A DNA stretch of 64,000 bases. Source: Candidatus Methylomirabilis lanthanidiphila (GTDB taxonomy: Bacteria; Methylomirabilota; Methylomirabilia; Methylomirabilales; Methylomirabilaceae). Where the stretch lies: positions 20,656 to 84,655 of the forward strand of contig CABIKM010000055.1 of the NCBI GenBank assembly GCA_902196205.1, in the 5' to 3' direction. The translations under genes and the position numbers were made by a program. The notes below the pieces were generated by a model that was not told where the DNA came from, ran no database searches, and saw only the letters and a list, made by a program, of their open reading frames with translations. Shown piece after piece: positions 16,849-25,182 of the stretch (position 1 is its first letter; the number at the start of each line of letters is the position of its first letter).

Positions 16849-16877
16849 CAAAAAGAAAAGTGGACTCTCCGTCCACT
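16849..16877 (-). terminator. Rho-independent terminator upstream of the degP-like gene
   Basis: On the minus strand the stem GTGGAC-GGAGA-GTCCAC is followed by TTTTCTTTTT. It lies between suhB (stop 17125) and degP (start 16817), so it either ends suhB transcripts or acts as an attenuator for degP. Confidence 0.6.
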
Positions 16878-17124
16878 TCGTCCACTGTAGAACACCACCG
16901 CAGGCTTGTCAACGTCCAACGGGCCGGCACTATCTGCAGTGTTTGTCGGCCTGCCCGGCAGAAGACAGACCGACAACGCGTCTTACGAACCCTTGATGGG
17001 TCATTGGAACAGCAGGAAGATCAGTCGGCATCACAATGAGGGTGTTGCGCTTTGGCCAGCTCCTGCTCGAAAAGACGGCCGCTCAAGCGCTTCGAGACCC
17101 TCAGGAGGAGACGTGGCGGACAGA

Positions 17125-17907
17125 TTAACTCTCCATGGCCAGGATGTGGAGCATCTCGTCGTGGAGGAGGCCGTTGCTGGCGACGATCTGGGGATTGGAC
17201 AGGTGATGGGGACCACCGCGAAGATCGGTTACCCGCCCGCCCGCCTCGGTCACTATCAGGACGCCGGCCGCCATGTCCCATGGGTACAGTTTCAGCTCCC
17301 AGAAGCTGTCGAATCGACCGGCAGCCACATAGCATAGGTCGAGCGCGGCGGAGCCGGGGCGACGAACACCCTGCGCGCGCTTCATGAACCGCACAAAATA
17401 ATCCAGGTTGTTGTCCTTGGTGCCCGCGACGTCGTTGGGAAATCCGGTGGCCAGCAGCGCGTCCGGCAGGTTGGCGATGGCCGAGACCCGTAGTCGCTTA
17501 CCGTTCAGAAACGCCCCTCCGCCACGCTCGGCGATGAACAGCTCCTCCTGGCTCGGATCATACACGCACCCGAAGATCAGGTCCCCGTCCTTTTCCACCC
17601 CGATCGATACGGAGTAGCAGGGGTAGCCGTGGGCGTAATTGGTCGTGCCGTCCAGGGGATCCACGTACCAGCGGTATCCGGAGTCGCCCTCCAGTCTTGT
17701 CCCCTCCTCGCAGACCACACTGTGGTGCGGCAGCGTCTGCCGCACAAGATCGGCGATCGTCTCCTCCGAGCGGCGATCCATGTCGGTCACGAGGTTCTTG
17801 ACCCCTTTGAACTCGATGATTCGCTGCTGCTCCAGTCCCTGACGAAGGATCGCCCCGGCCTCCTTTGCGGCCCGCAGCGCTACCTCGCGTATGACATCGA
17901 TTTCCAT
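17125..17907 (-). CDS. suhB: Inositol-1-monophosphatase (SuhB family)
   Basis: The protein is 260 aa from the ATG at 17907 (MEIDVIREVALRAAKEAG), with a CCCTCCT-complement Shine-Dalgarno about 8 nt upstream. The open frame extends further to 18075 but without family similarity. The metal-binding motifs are CEEGT, VDPLDGTTNYAHGYP and WDMAAG, the three signatures of IMPase. It dephosphorylates inositol-1-phosphate, the product of the inositol-phosphate synthase encoded at 47069-48442. In some bacteria SuhB also works in rRNA antitermination. A degenerate copy of its C-terminus is found at 33930-34031. Confidence 0.92.
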   Translation of the reverse strand: MEIDVIREVALRAAKEAGAILRQGLEQQRIIEFKGVKNLVTDMDRRSEETIADLVRQTLPHHSVVCEEGTRLEGDSGYRWYVDPLDGTTNYAHGYPCYSVSIGVEKDGDLIFGCVYDPSQEELFIAERGGGAFLNGKRLRVSAIANLPDALLATGFPNDVAGTKDNNLDYFVRFMKRAQGVRRPGSAALDLCYVAAGRFDSFWELKLYPWDMAAGVLIVTEAGGRVTDLRGGPHHLSNPQIVASNGLLHDEMLHILAMES

Positions 17908-18074
17908 CGCCCCTCCTGGTGAAATCGGGTGTAGTCTATCATATCCACCCGGGACTGTCGAAGCCCCCTCTGTCGGATCAGCGCATTGTCCCCGGCCTGT
18001 CATGATGATAATATAGTGCGAGAACTCCGGAAATATGTGGTACAGACGTAACCTCATGCTCGGAAGCGCACGCA

Positions 18075-18194
18075 ATGGCCATCGTGTGGAAGTGCCTTAT
18101 TTGCGGCTACCATCAGCAGGGCACGCAGCCGCCGACACACTGCCCGCACTGCGGCGCGCCGAAGGAAGAGTTCGTCCTTGTAGAGGAGGACTGA
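18075..18194 (+). CDS. Rubredoxin-like micro-protein
   Basis: The 39-aa frame starts MAIVWKCLICGYHQQG and continues PTHCPHCGAPKEEF, ending VLVEED. The two CxxC knuckles (C7-C10 and C23-C26) with the GY and GAPK-F pattern match the rubredoxin-like C-terminal domain of rubrerythrins, here as a stand-alone protein. It would bind one iron or zinc. The ribosome site is weak. It stands 47 bp upstream of cstA on the same strand and may share its transcript. Function is unknown; single-domain rubredoxin-like proteins often carry electrons or stabilise partners. Confidence 0.7.
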   Translation: MAIVWKCLICGYHQQGTQPPTHCPHCGAPKEEFVLVEED

Positions 18195-18241
18195 TCGTTG
18201 TCGACACGTATTGAGGATCGACACAGGAGGAATGGCGCCCC

Positions 18242-19948
18242 ATGAGCCTCCCGTTGCTGGCCATCATCCTGTTGGTGGGGATTGGGATCGGGTATCGGCT
18301 CTACAGTCGATTCGTGGCGGGACAGTACGGTCTGGACGATACCTGTCTCACCCCGGCATGTGAGATGAATGACGGGGTGGACTATGTGCCGACCAAACCG
18401 TTCTACTTGATGGGCCAGCACTTCAGCGCCATCGCTGCGGCCGGTCCTATCGCCGGCCCGATCATGGCCGCCCAGATGTTCGGGTGGCTTCCCTGCCTGC
18501 TGTGGATCGGTCTGGGAACCATCTTTATCGGGGCGGTCCACGACTTCTCCAGCCTGGTGGCGTCGGTCAAACACGGCGCCCGGTCGGTCGCCGAAATCAT
18601 CCGTCTTTACCTGGGACAGCGAGGGTGGCTCGCCATGATGCTCTTTATCTGGCTGGCCCTGATTTATGTGATCGTCGCCTTCACCGACATTACAGCGAGC
18701 ACCTTCGTCGGCAAGACGGAAGAGTTTGAGGGGGAGGTCTTTGCATTTAATCCTGGCGGCGCTGTCGCCGCCGCCAGTGCGATGTACCTGCTCCTGGCTG
18801 TCCTGATGGGATTCGTGCAGTGGCGATTCAACCCCCCGCTGTGGCTTCAGACGATCATCTTTGTGCCGGCGACGTTGGGTGCTGTCTGGTTCGGCACAAA
18901 GATCTCCACGTTTCTTATTCTGGATGTCAAGACGTGGGGGGTACTGATCCTGGCCTACTGCTTCGCGGCATCTCTCCTGCCGATGTGGCTCCTCCTCCAG
19001 CCGAGGGGCTACCTTGGCGGGTTTATCCTCTATCTGACCCTCTTCGTCGGCCTCATCGGGATCTTCTTCGGCGGATTTGAGGTCCAGCAGGAGTCGTTCA
19101 AGACCTGGCGCGTATCCGGAATGACCGGGGCACTGTTCCCGTTTCTCTTCGTCACCATCGCCTGCGGGGCCTGCTCAGGCTTTCACGGTCTGGTCTGCTC
19201 GGGCACGACGTCGAAGCAGATCGAGAAGGAGACCCACTGCCGGCCGGTGGGGTACGGCGCCATGCTGTTGGAGGGGTTCGTCGCCTTTATCGCGCTGGCC
19301 ACCGTCATGACCGTGGCCCAACCCAAGCTTCAGGGAATGGCGCCCGGCAAGATTTATGGAGACGGCATCGGCAGGTTCCTCGCGATCCTCATCGGGCAGG
19401 AGCATCTTCAATTTGCGATGACCTTCGGGGCTATGGCCTTTTCCACCTTTGTCTTTGACACGCTGGATGTCGCTACCCGCCTCAGTCGCTACATTATTCA
19501 AGAGCTGTTCAATTGGTCCGGTAAGCGGGGGGCGGTTATTGCAACCGCCATCACGATTATGCTCCCGCTATTCCTCATCCTGCGATCCGGTGAAGGAGCC
19601 TATCGACTCTTCTGGACCCTCTTCGGAACGGGCAATCAACTGCTGGCGGCCCTGACCCTTCTGGGGATTACGGTCTGGTTGAGAAGGTCGGCTCGGCCGG
19701 TCTGGTTCGCCCTGCTCCCGATGCTCTTCATCATGAGCATGACCATCTGGTCTCTTGTCATTCAGATGCGGGAGGCCTATGCAGTCGTCCTGCAAGAGGG
19801 TCTCGTCTTCGATACGATGCTTTTGAATGGGTTGGTTAGCGCGAGTCTTCTACTGCTTGCGGCGATTCTGATTATTGAGGCGCTGCGAAGCCTCACCAAA
19901 CCGGCGATGTCCGCCGTCAAGGCCCCCACGACGTCTGATATGGGATAG
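18242..19948 (+). CDS. cstA: Carbon starvation protein A (CstA-type transporter)
   Basis: The 568-aa protein is very hydrophobic, with many transmembrane segments, and carries family signatures: DDTCLTPACEMNDGVDYVPT near residue 35, HFSAIAAAGPIAGPI, GAVHDFSSLVASVKHG, and GACSGFHGLVCSGTTSKQ. CstA proteins import pyruvate or peptides, often when carbon is scarce. It is shorter than E. coli CstA (about 700 aa), like the compact versions in many other phyla. An AGGAGG site lies 11 nt before the ATG. The next gene begins 3 bp after its stop. Confidence 0.92.
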   Translation: MSLPLLAIILLVGIGIGYRLYSRFVAGQYGLDDTCLTPACEMNDGVDYVPTKPFYLMGQHFSAIAAAGPIAGPIMAAQMFGWLPCLLWIGLGTIFIGAVHDFSSLVASVKHGARSVAEIIRLYLGQRGWLAMMLFIWLALIYVIVAFTDITASTFVGKTEEFEGEVFAFNPGGAVAAASAMYLLLAVLMGFVQWRFNPPLWLQTIIFVPATLGAVWFGTKISTFLILDVKTWGVLILAYCFAASLLPMWLLLQPRGYLGGFILYLTLFVGLIGIFFGGFEVQQESFKTWRVSGMTGALFPFLFVTIACGACSGFHGLVCSGTTSKQIEKETHCRPVGYGAMLLEGFVAFIALATVMTVAQPKLQGMAPGKIYGDGIGRFLAILIGQEHLQFAMTFGAMAFSTFVFDTLDVATRLSRYIIQELFNWSGKRGAVIATAITIMLPLFLILRSGEGAYRLFWTLFGTGNQLLAALTLLGITVWLRRSARPVWFALLPMLFIMSMTIWSLVIQMREAYAVVLQEGLVFDTMLLNGLVSASLLLLAAILIIEALRSLTKPAMSAVKAPTTSDMG

Positions 19949-19951
19949 CGA

Positions 19952-20734
19952 ATGCTCCAACAGGACGAGCTCCGGAACCTCCTGAACTTCGCCGTCGAGG
20001 CGGCCCGGCAGGCCGGCGAGATTACCATGGAATACTTTCAGACCGCTCTGTCGCCCGAGCGGAAACCGGACCGCACCTTCGTGACGGCGGCCGACCGTCA
20101 GGCCGAGGAGAGGCTCCGAGTGTTGATTCGACAGGCGTACCCGGACCATGGCGTTATTGGGGAGGAGTTCGGCGAGCAGCAGGGCGACTCCGGCAGGACA
20201 TGGATCATCGACCCACTCGACGGAACCGCGTCTTTCCTCCACGGAGTTCCGCTCTTCGGCGTCTTGCTCGGATTAGAGGTCGAAGGCGAGGTCGTCCTGG
20301 GGGTGGCGAACTTGCCTGCGCTGCGTGAGACGGTGTATGCCGCCAGGGGGATGGGCTGTTTCTGGAACGGACGTCGTGCTGCGGTCTCCGGGATAGACGA
20401 CCTGAAGGAGGCTCTGCTCCTGTACACCGACGGTACCGGGTTCGAGCCGTATGGACGGGAGTCGGCCTTCCGTCATCTGATTGCCGCCACGCGGATGCAC
20501 CGAAGTTGGGGTGATTGCTACGGTCATATCCTGGTTGCCACAGGGCGGGCGGAGGTGATGCTTGATCCGGTGATGAGCATCTGGGACTGCGCGGCACTGC
20601 TGCCGATCCTGCGCGAAGCAGGTGGAACCTTTACCGATTGGGGGGGACGGCCGACCATTCGTAGCGGACATGCCATCTCCACCAACGGACGGCTGCTTGA
20701 TCAGGTGATGCAGATCGTCAAGAAGGGGAGCTGA
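19952..20734 (+). CDS. hisN: Histidinol-phosphatase-like inositol monophosphatase family protein
   Basis: The 260-aa protein has the IMPase motifs GEEFGE, IDPLDGTASFLHGVP, and WDCAALLPILREAGG. Instead of GTTN it has GTAS, and it contains RSWGDCYGHILVATGRA, features of the HisN (histidinol-phosphate phosphatase) branch rather than true inositol phosphatases. HisN performs the penultimate step of histidine synthesis. The assignment to HisN over another sugar-phosphate phosphatase is probable, not certain. It lies 3 bp after cstA, so they are likely cotranscribed although the roles differ. Confidence 0.75.
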   Translation: MLQQDELRNLLNFAVEAARQAGEITMEYFQTALSPERKPDRTFVTAADRQAEERLRVLIRQAYPDHGVIGEEFGEQQGDSGRTWIIDPLDGTASFLHGVPLFGVLLGLEVEGEVVLGVANLPALRETVYAARGMGCFWNGRRAAVSGIDDLKEALLLYTDGTGFEPYGRESAFRHLIAATRMHRSWGDCYGHILVATGRAEVMLDPVMSIWDCAALLPILREAGGTFTDWGGRPTIRSGHAISTNGRLLDQVMQIVKKGS

Positions 20735-20765
20735 AGAAGCGCTTACTGAGTTGGTGTGTCCGGAC

Positions 20766-20813
20766 TCAGAAAAACAACACGGGCGTCCCCTTCCGATTCG
20801 GGAACGCCCGTCG
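20766..20813 (-). terminator. Rho-independent terminator after the YtxH/DUF948 genes
   Basis: The stem ACGGGCGT (20779-20786) pairs with ACGCCCGT (20804-20811). Read on the minus strand it is followed by GTTGTTTTTCTG. It lies 20 bp after the YtxH stop and between two convergent genes, so it may also end the hisN-like transcript. Confidence 0.7.
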
Positions 20814-20831
20814 AGATGCTGCAACAGGCGA

Positions 20832-21143
20832 TTATCTCTCCAGCAACTCGCCTCGTTCCCTGTCCATCGCCTCCTTGCCGGCCTGGTAAGCGGCGGTCAG
20901 GATGGCCTTTTTCTCTTCAAACATTTCCTTACCCACTCCGATCGCATCCTCGACCCGATCTTTGACATCCTCAACAAGATCGGTGCTTCGATCCTTGACG
21001 TCTGTCGCGAAGCCTTTGAGGCGGGTGCGAGTCTGCCGGCCTCCCTCCGGAGCGAATAGGAGCGCCAAACTCGCCCCAAGCGCGCCGCCGACGATAAACG
21101 CAAGGGCAACAGACGCAGGCGAACATCCCCGTTCTTCACTCAT
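20832..21143 (-). CDS. YtxH-domain small membrane protein
   Basis: The protein is 103 aa from the ATG at 21143, which has GGAGGTG at good spacing; the upstream in-frame GTG at 21152 is part of that site. After a short polar start (MSEERGCSP) comes a transmembrane stretch (ALAFIVGGALGASLALLFAP) followed by GRQTRTRLKG and a long charged helix with heptads (VKDRSTDLVEDVKDRVEDAI). This is the YtxH/GvpP-like pattern. The family is linked to envelope stress but has no defined activity. It is encoded directly after a DUF948 protein, a frequent pairing. Confidence 0.85.
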   Translation of the reverse strand: MSEERGCSPASVALAFIVGGALGASLALLFAPEGGRQTRTRLKGFATDVKDRSTDLVEDVKDRVEDAIGVGKEMFEEKKAILTAAYQAGKEAMDRERGELLER

Positions 21144-21148
21144 GTCCG

Positions 21149-21538
21149 TCACCTCCTTCCCATGAGCCTTACGATGAGAGTCCTTAGACCAACCCGAAGA
21201 CCGGTTGTAAAGGCCGCGCCGGTGATCAGCTTTGGGAAGACGAATTGCTGCGCCAACTGATTCACGTCGCGCACGGTCTGCCCGGCCTCAGCAATCGCAT
21301 CAAGCGTCCCGCCCATTTTCCCCAGTCCATCGGCCACCTGGTCAGAGGCGCGGTTGAGGTTTCGCATCACATCTTTCACCTCGACGAGCACGGGTCGCAA
21401 TTCAAGTTCAACCAATCTGAGAAAATCCTCTGCCTGCCTGGCGGTCCGCCGAAGCTGTACGAGCACCGGAATCATGCTGCACACCAGAAGGAAGAATAGC
21501 ATCACAATGGCCCATAGGGCGTACTCTACTGTAGGCAT
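21149..21538 (-). CDS. DUF948 membrane-anchored protein
   Basis: The 129-aa protein has an N-terminal transmembrane helix (ALWAIVMLFFLLVCSMIPVL) followed by a long alpha-helical region, VELELRPVLVEVKDVMRNLNRA, typical of DUF948. Its stop codon lies within the ribosome-binding site of the YtxH gene (GGAGGTGA), so the two are translationally linked. The function of DUF948 proteins is not established. Confidence 0.82.
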   Translation of the reverse strand: MPTVEYALWAIVMLFFLLVCSMIPVLVQLRRTARQAEDFLRLVELELRPVLVEVKDVMRNLNRASDQVADGLGKMGGTLDAIAEAGQTVRDVNQLAQQFVFPKLITGAAFTTGLRVGLRTLIVRLMGRR

Positions 21539-22086
21539 CAGCCTCCTCGTTGAATATTTGAAGAACTAGTGAGTACTGTACCAAAGCGGGCTGGTGAGGT
21601 CAAGGTGGAAGATTACAGGGGCCTCATTTTTAACTTGACAATGGAATCCTCCTTCGTTAAATTACGTCTCGAAGCTGTTCGAAGAAAGGCCGCTGGCCCA
21701 GTCCTGCCGAATGATATGCCGGCCCTCACACTGGAGTAATCGGCGCCCGTACCGTTCGTTTAGAGAAGATCTGCGATAGTTCGACACGAGTGGATCCGAG
21801 ATATGGGCGGTAAGGCAGAGGGTTGCGAAGTGCGCTGATTACCGGTTCCAGGAAGAATGTTGTAGGCTGATGCGGCGAAGCTTCTGTTGGGCACCTGAAT
21901 TGCTGGGTGAAGTCGTACTGCTCCGGTTGGACGGCGATATCGCTGCTGCGATCTTTTTCGGATCGGTTCTCCATGGGTAGTTGTAAGATCGATCGCCATG
22001 GGATGCCATTCGGATCACATCGGGCGGTGAATGTTGTCAAATGACTGGAGTTAACCGCTAACCGGTCAAATTAAGGGAGGATTTCA
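21539..22086. other. Intergenic region without a convincing gene
   Basis: About 550 bp. A TTGACA at 21635-21640 with TAAATT after 17 bp (21658-21663) is a possible plus-strand promoter. Open frames here are short, lack ribosome sites and have no family features. Confidence 0.5.
21635..21663 (+). promoter_or_regulatory. Possible sigma-70 promoter
   Basis: TTGACA, a 17-bp spacer and TAAATT. It could drive the transcript that contains the micro-ORF at 22087 and ends at the terminator at 22483-22510. Confidence 0.35.
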
Positions 22087-22179
22087 GTGGATCGCGGCGA
22101 CACAATACTGTTGTGGCTTGCGGCTGGTGGCCTGTTGCTCTTCGTGACGATCGCTATGGTCATTTCGTTCATGAGCTAG
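22087..22179 (+). CDS. 30-aa single-pass membrane micro-protein
   Basis: A GTG start at 22087 has AGGGAGG about 6 nt upstream. The product MDRGDTILLWLAAGGLLLF continues VTIAMVISFMS: a charged N-terminus and one transmembrane helix filling the rest. The strong ribosome site and the clean hydrophobic profile support translation. It stands alone in a 1.1-kb gap. No family is recognised. Confidence 0.55.
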   Translation: MDRGDTILLWLAAGGLLLFVTIAMVISFMS

Positions 22180-22482
22180 TAGTTCCATTGGATGCAGTTT
22201 AGGGTCACACGAACTCATAAAATCACCGCAAGACGTCCCTGGTAAGCCGAAGGTTGGAATGTTCGATTTCGATATGACAGCCGTATCGTCGACCCCTATC
22301 ATTTGTGGTCTGAAGGTTCGGGTCATATCGAGATGTGGCGGGTGGGTCCGTAAGAATCTACCGTCTATGTTGAGCCCTCGAACAACACTAACACGAGTCG
22401 GCTATCGTTAGACTGCTGTAGCTGAACAGAAGCCTGAGAGTATCGCTTTGTGGTGACTCAGCTTTGTGAGGTCATATGGTTA
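22180..22482. other. Possible 3' untranslated region or small RNA upstream of a strong terminator
   Basis: About 300 bp without a good reading frame, ending in an intrinsic terminator. It may be the long tail of the micro-ORF transcript or a separate small RNA. I see no known RNA family. Confidence 0.3.
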
Positions 22483-22510
22483 GCCGGGCGCATGTTGCGC
22501 CCGGCTTTTT
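22483..22510 (+). terminator. Strong rho-independent terminator
   Basis: Perfect 9-bp stem GCCGGGCGC / GCGCCCGGC with loop ATGTT, followed by five T (22506-22510). On the plus strand the nearest upstream gene is the 30-aa micro-ORF, about 300 bp away. Confidence 0.85.
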
Positions 22511-22636
22511 CTAAATCCTGATTAATTTGGAATAATCGTTCAGGTTACTCCGTCCTCGAAGTGCCCCCTCACTGCGATTGTCGCTAGGTCTCTGTCTTTC
22601 GACTTCTCATGGCCCAGAGGCAAGAGATCAAACGAC

Positions 22637-23107
22637 TCACTTCCCGCCACGGACAACGAGGACGGGACGGTCGACTGTCCGCAACACATGCTCGACCACT
22701 GAACCAATGAGCAGGTGCTTCATTCCGGAATAGCCATGAGAGGCCATGACAATGAGGTCAACCTCCTTAGCTTTGGCTTCCTCACAAATTGCATCATGAA
22801 CGGATCCGGAGATCTCCAGCACACGTACCTCCGTTTTCACTTTTCCCTCCACACGAACCTCCTCAGGTACAAGCGCCTCCAGCGAGGAGAACAGATCTTC
22901 CCGGATCTCCGCCCGCTCCTCAGCGAGCGTCTCCCCAGGTGTGGGCTGGGAATAGAGCGGATCCGGCATCCCCGATACGTCAACCGCGCACCAAAGGATG
23001 ACCGTGCCACCCTGTTCGGCCACGATGGCATAGGCATGGGGAACCGCGGCGTTTCCGAGTGGTGAGAGATCGGTGGTCACCAGTACCTTCTGATATTTTG
23101 GTAACAT
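22637..23107 (-). CDS. Universal stress protein (UspA family)
   Basis: The 156-aa single-domain protein starts MLPKYQKVLVTTDLSPLG and has the ATP-binding motif GxxGx9GS as ASHGYSGMKHLLIGSVVEHV, ending VDRPVLVVRGGK. This is the nucleotide-binding subclass of Usp. These cytoplasmic dimers help survival under starvation or oxidative stress by unknown means. It is monocistronic, and its start faces the Kelch gene across a 200-bp divergent intergenic region. Confidence 0.92.
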   Translation of the reverse strand: MLPKYQKVLVTTDLSPLGNAAVPHAYAIVAEQGGTVILWCAVDVSGMPDPLYSQPTPGETLAEERAEIREDLFSSLEALVPEEVRVEGKVKTEVRVLEISGSVHDAICEEAKAKEVDLIVMASHGYSGMKHLLIGSVVEHVLRTVDRPVLVVRGGK

Positions 23108-23311
23108 AATATAATTCCTCCTTCTGCGAGCCGGTTATTGCTGTTCGCTCTCTACTATTGGGGACATCCTCACGACTCTCTCGTGCGTTTGTTGGTGAAA
23201 TGTTTCAAACAACATTTTAAATTTAGCCCTCCGCAGCCATGTTGTCAATGGTTTGGCGGGCACCAAAAAGCGATAAGAGCTGTAGTGGACAGTAAATAAG
23301 ATGGGTCAGAA

Positions 23312-24271
23312 ATGAGGCGAGGCGTAAGATATCTTGCAGGGATGGCTGCAGTCGCCTGTTCCCTCATTGTGTTCAGCCTCTGGGCCGCGAGCCTGGGGAC
23401 CTGGCATACCGCCGCGCCAATGCCGCTCGAACGAACCGAGGTGGCCACGGCGGCCCTCGATGGAAAGATCTACGTGATCGGAGGTTTCAAAAAGTTCTTT
23501 ATCGGCGGAGTTGCTGATGCCGTCCAGATGTACGACCCTACGCTCGACCGATGGGAGGATCGAGCGGCGCTTCCTCAGGCGCTGCATCACGTGGCGGCCG
23601 CCGGCATTGACGGGAAGCTGTACGTAGTCGGTGGATATCTCCGTATCTGGCCTTGGCAACCGGTGGCCAGCCTTTGGCGCTACGATCCCTCCGCCAACCG
23701 ATGGCAGGCGCGTAAGCCGATGCCGACCGCGCGAGGCGCGTTGGCCGTGGCCGTGATTAATGGAAAACTCTACGCCGTAGGCGGGATGGCCGACCAGGTG
23801 CTGCGCATCAACGAGGAGTACGATCCGGTGACGGATACCTGGCGTGAGCGAGCACCGATGCCGACAGGTCGCGATCATCTGGCGGCCGGGGCGCTGGACG
23901 GCAAGCTGTATGCCGTCGGTGGCCGCGTCGGATCGTTGGATCGGAATCTGGCCGTTACCGAGGTTTACGACCCGGCTATTGATCGGTGGGAGACGAGACG
24001 GCCGATGCCGACCGCCAGGGGCGGCATTGCGGCTGTGGCCTTGGGTGGTCGGCTGTTTATCTTCGGCGGCGAGGCGCCCGATCACACCTTTGCGCAAACT
24101 GAAGAGTACGATCCGGTCACGGATCGCTGGACAACTCTGACGCCGATGCCGACGGCGCGGCATGGCCTCGGCGCAGCGGCGGTCGGCGGCAAGATTTATG
24201 TCATCGGCGGCGGCGTCAAGCCCCGCGCCTCGAAAAGCACCCTCAACGAGGTCTTCGATCCCGGTCCCTGA
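23312..24271 (+). CDS. Exported Kelch-repeat beta-propeller protein
   Basis: The 319-aa protein has a signal peptide (YLAGMAAVACSLIVFSLWAA) followed by six Kelch repeats of about 47 aa. Each has the pattern DGKIYVIGG or GKLYAVGG, then YDP-TDRW and a PMPTARG turn, which would close a six-bladed propeller. It is presumably periplasmic or extracellular. Kelch propellers bind partners or act as enzymes such as sialic-acid mutarotase (NanM), but the sequence gives no specific catalytic site. No operon partner is evident. Confidence 0.88.
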   Translation: MRRGVRYLAGMAAVACSLIVFSLWAASLGTWHTAAPMPLERTEVATAALDGKIYVIGGFKKFFIGGVADAVQMYDPTLDRWEDRAALPQALHHVAAAGIDGKLYVVGGYLRIWPWQPVASLWRYDPSANRWQARKPMPTARGALAVAVINGKLYAVGGMADQVLRINEEYDPVTDTWRERAPMPTGRDHLAAGALDGKLYAVGGRVGSLDRNLAVTEVYDPAIDRWETRRPMPTARGGIAAVALGGRLFIFGGEAPDHTFAQTEEYDPVTDRWTTLTPMPTARHGLGAAAVGGKIYVIGGGVKPRASKSTLNEVFDPGP

Positions 24272-24326
24272 CGCGTTGCCTACTCGATTTAAGTTCTAAT
24301 GTGGGAGGCGGTAACCATATCACCGC

Positions 24327-24695
24327 TCAGATTGGCAAGACCCGCACCCGGGATTTGCTCTCGTCGACGACGACAAGCGCCCCAGAAGCCAAATCAGCGT
24401 CGTGTTGTTTGAGGGCGGCAATGACCACGTCTTCCAGATGGTCAGGCAACACGTTATCGGCGCGAATCTGAAGTACACTGGGGCCGGTAGCGCACATTAG
24501 GGCGAGCATCGCGCCGAAATCCAGATCGTGGGTAAACACAATATAGCCGTTTGCTGCAGCCCAGTCCATGATTGTCCGATCGGTGGCTCGTGGATCGCCT
24601 ACCGTGGACCAGTGGACCGCCGACCAGCCGTGGCGCTGTAGCACAGGCACCCAGTCAGGGGATAGATTCATGTCGACCAGAACGCGGACACTCAT
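24327..24695 (-). CDS. DUF5615 PIN-like protein (putative toxin)
   Basis: The protein is 122 aa from the ATG at 24695 (MSVRVLVDMNLSPDWVPVL). It has the Mut7-C/PIN-like pattern: LVDMNLSP (acidic residue in the first strand), DRTIMDWAAANGYIVFTHDLDFG (second acidic cluster), and a PSVLQIRADN strand. This DUF5615 group is predicted to be an RNase toxin. Its ATG overlaps the stop of the DUF433 gene as ATGA. The activity is family-level inference. Confidence 0.8.
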   Translation of the reverse strand: MSVRVLVDMNLSPDWVPVLQRHGWSAVHWSTVGDPRATDRTIMDWAAANGYIVFTHDLDFGAMLALMCATGPSVLQIRADNVLPDHLEDVVIAALKQHDADLASGALVVVDESKSRVRVLPI

Positions 24696-24922
24696 CCAGC
24701 GGCTAGCGGAACCTCCCGCTCCTCGACCCGCCACGCCGCGTAGGCCAGCGCCTGGTCAATGTCTTCCGGTTCGAGGTAGGGATATGCCTTGAGAATTTCT
24801 TCGCGAGAACGGCCGGCCGCCAGAAGCCCCACGATTGTCCCGACCGTTACCCGCAGGCCTCGAATACACGCTTTGCCTCCCATGACTGCGGGATCCAAGG
24901 TGATGCGCGTCAACCGCTTCAT
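24692..24922 (-). CDS. DUF433 protein (putative antitoxin)
   Basis: The protein is 76 aa from the ATG at 24922 (MKRLTRITLDPAVMGGKACI), followed by RGLRVTVGTIVGLLAAGRSR and EEILKAYPYLEPEDIDQALAYA, the DUF433 signature. The helix-turn-helix-like DUF433 is paired with DUF5615 in many genomes as a predicted type II toxin-antitoxin module. The 4-bp overlap with the toxin gene indicates coupling. An upstream in-frame ATG at 24955 adds 11 residues without similarity. Confidence 0.8.
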   Translation of the reverse strand: MKRLTRITLDPAVMGGKACIRGLRVTVGTIVGLLAAGRSREEILKAYPYLEPEDIDQALAYAAWRVEEREVPLAAG

Positions 24923-25182
24923 AAGCCACCCCCCAATCACTTCCTCATCCGCCATCCGGCCGTCTTCTCAACTGGAAAAATACTGACCGCCACAAGGCAG
25001 TTGGACGCCCTCTGACGTGTTTGAAGTGGGTCGTTACCTTCATGGCCCAAGCATACCCCGCTTCCAGGCCCCCGTCGAGCCCCGTGGTTTACGTCTCCTC
25101 AGGTTACCTAACTCTGCCCATCAAACCGGCCGCATCTCGGCAGGTTGAAGTCCGCTGATATGCAGTCCCGTGCATGAGTTGG

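Noticed and set aside
21726..22040. Minus-strand frame of 104 codons in the intergenic region
   Set aside because: No ribosome site, no recognisable motif and low-complexity composition; not supported as a gene.
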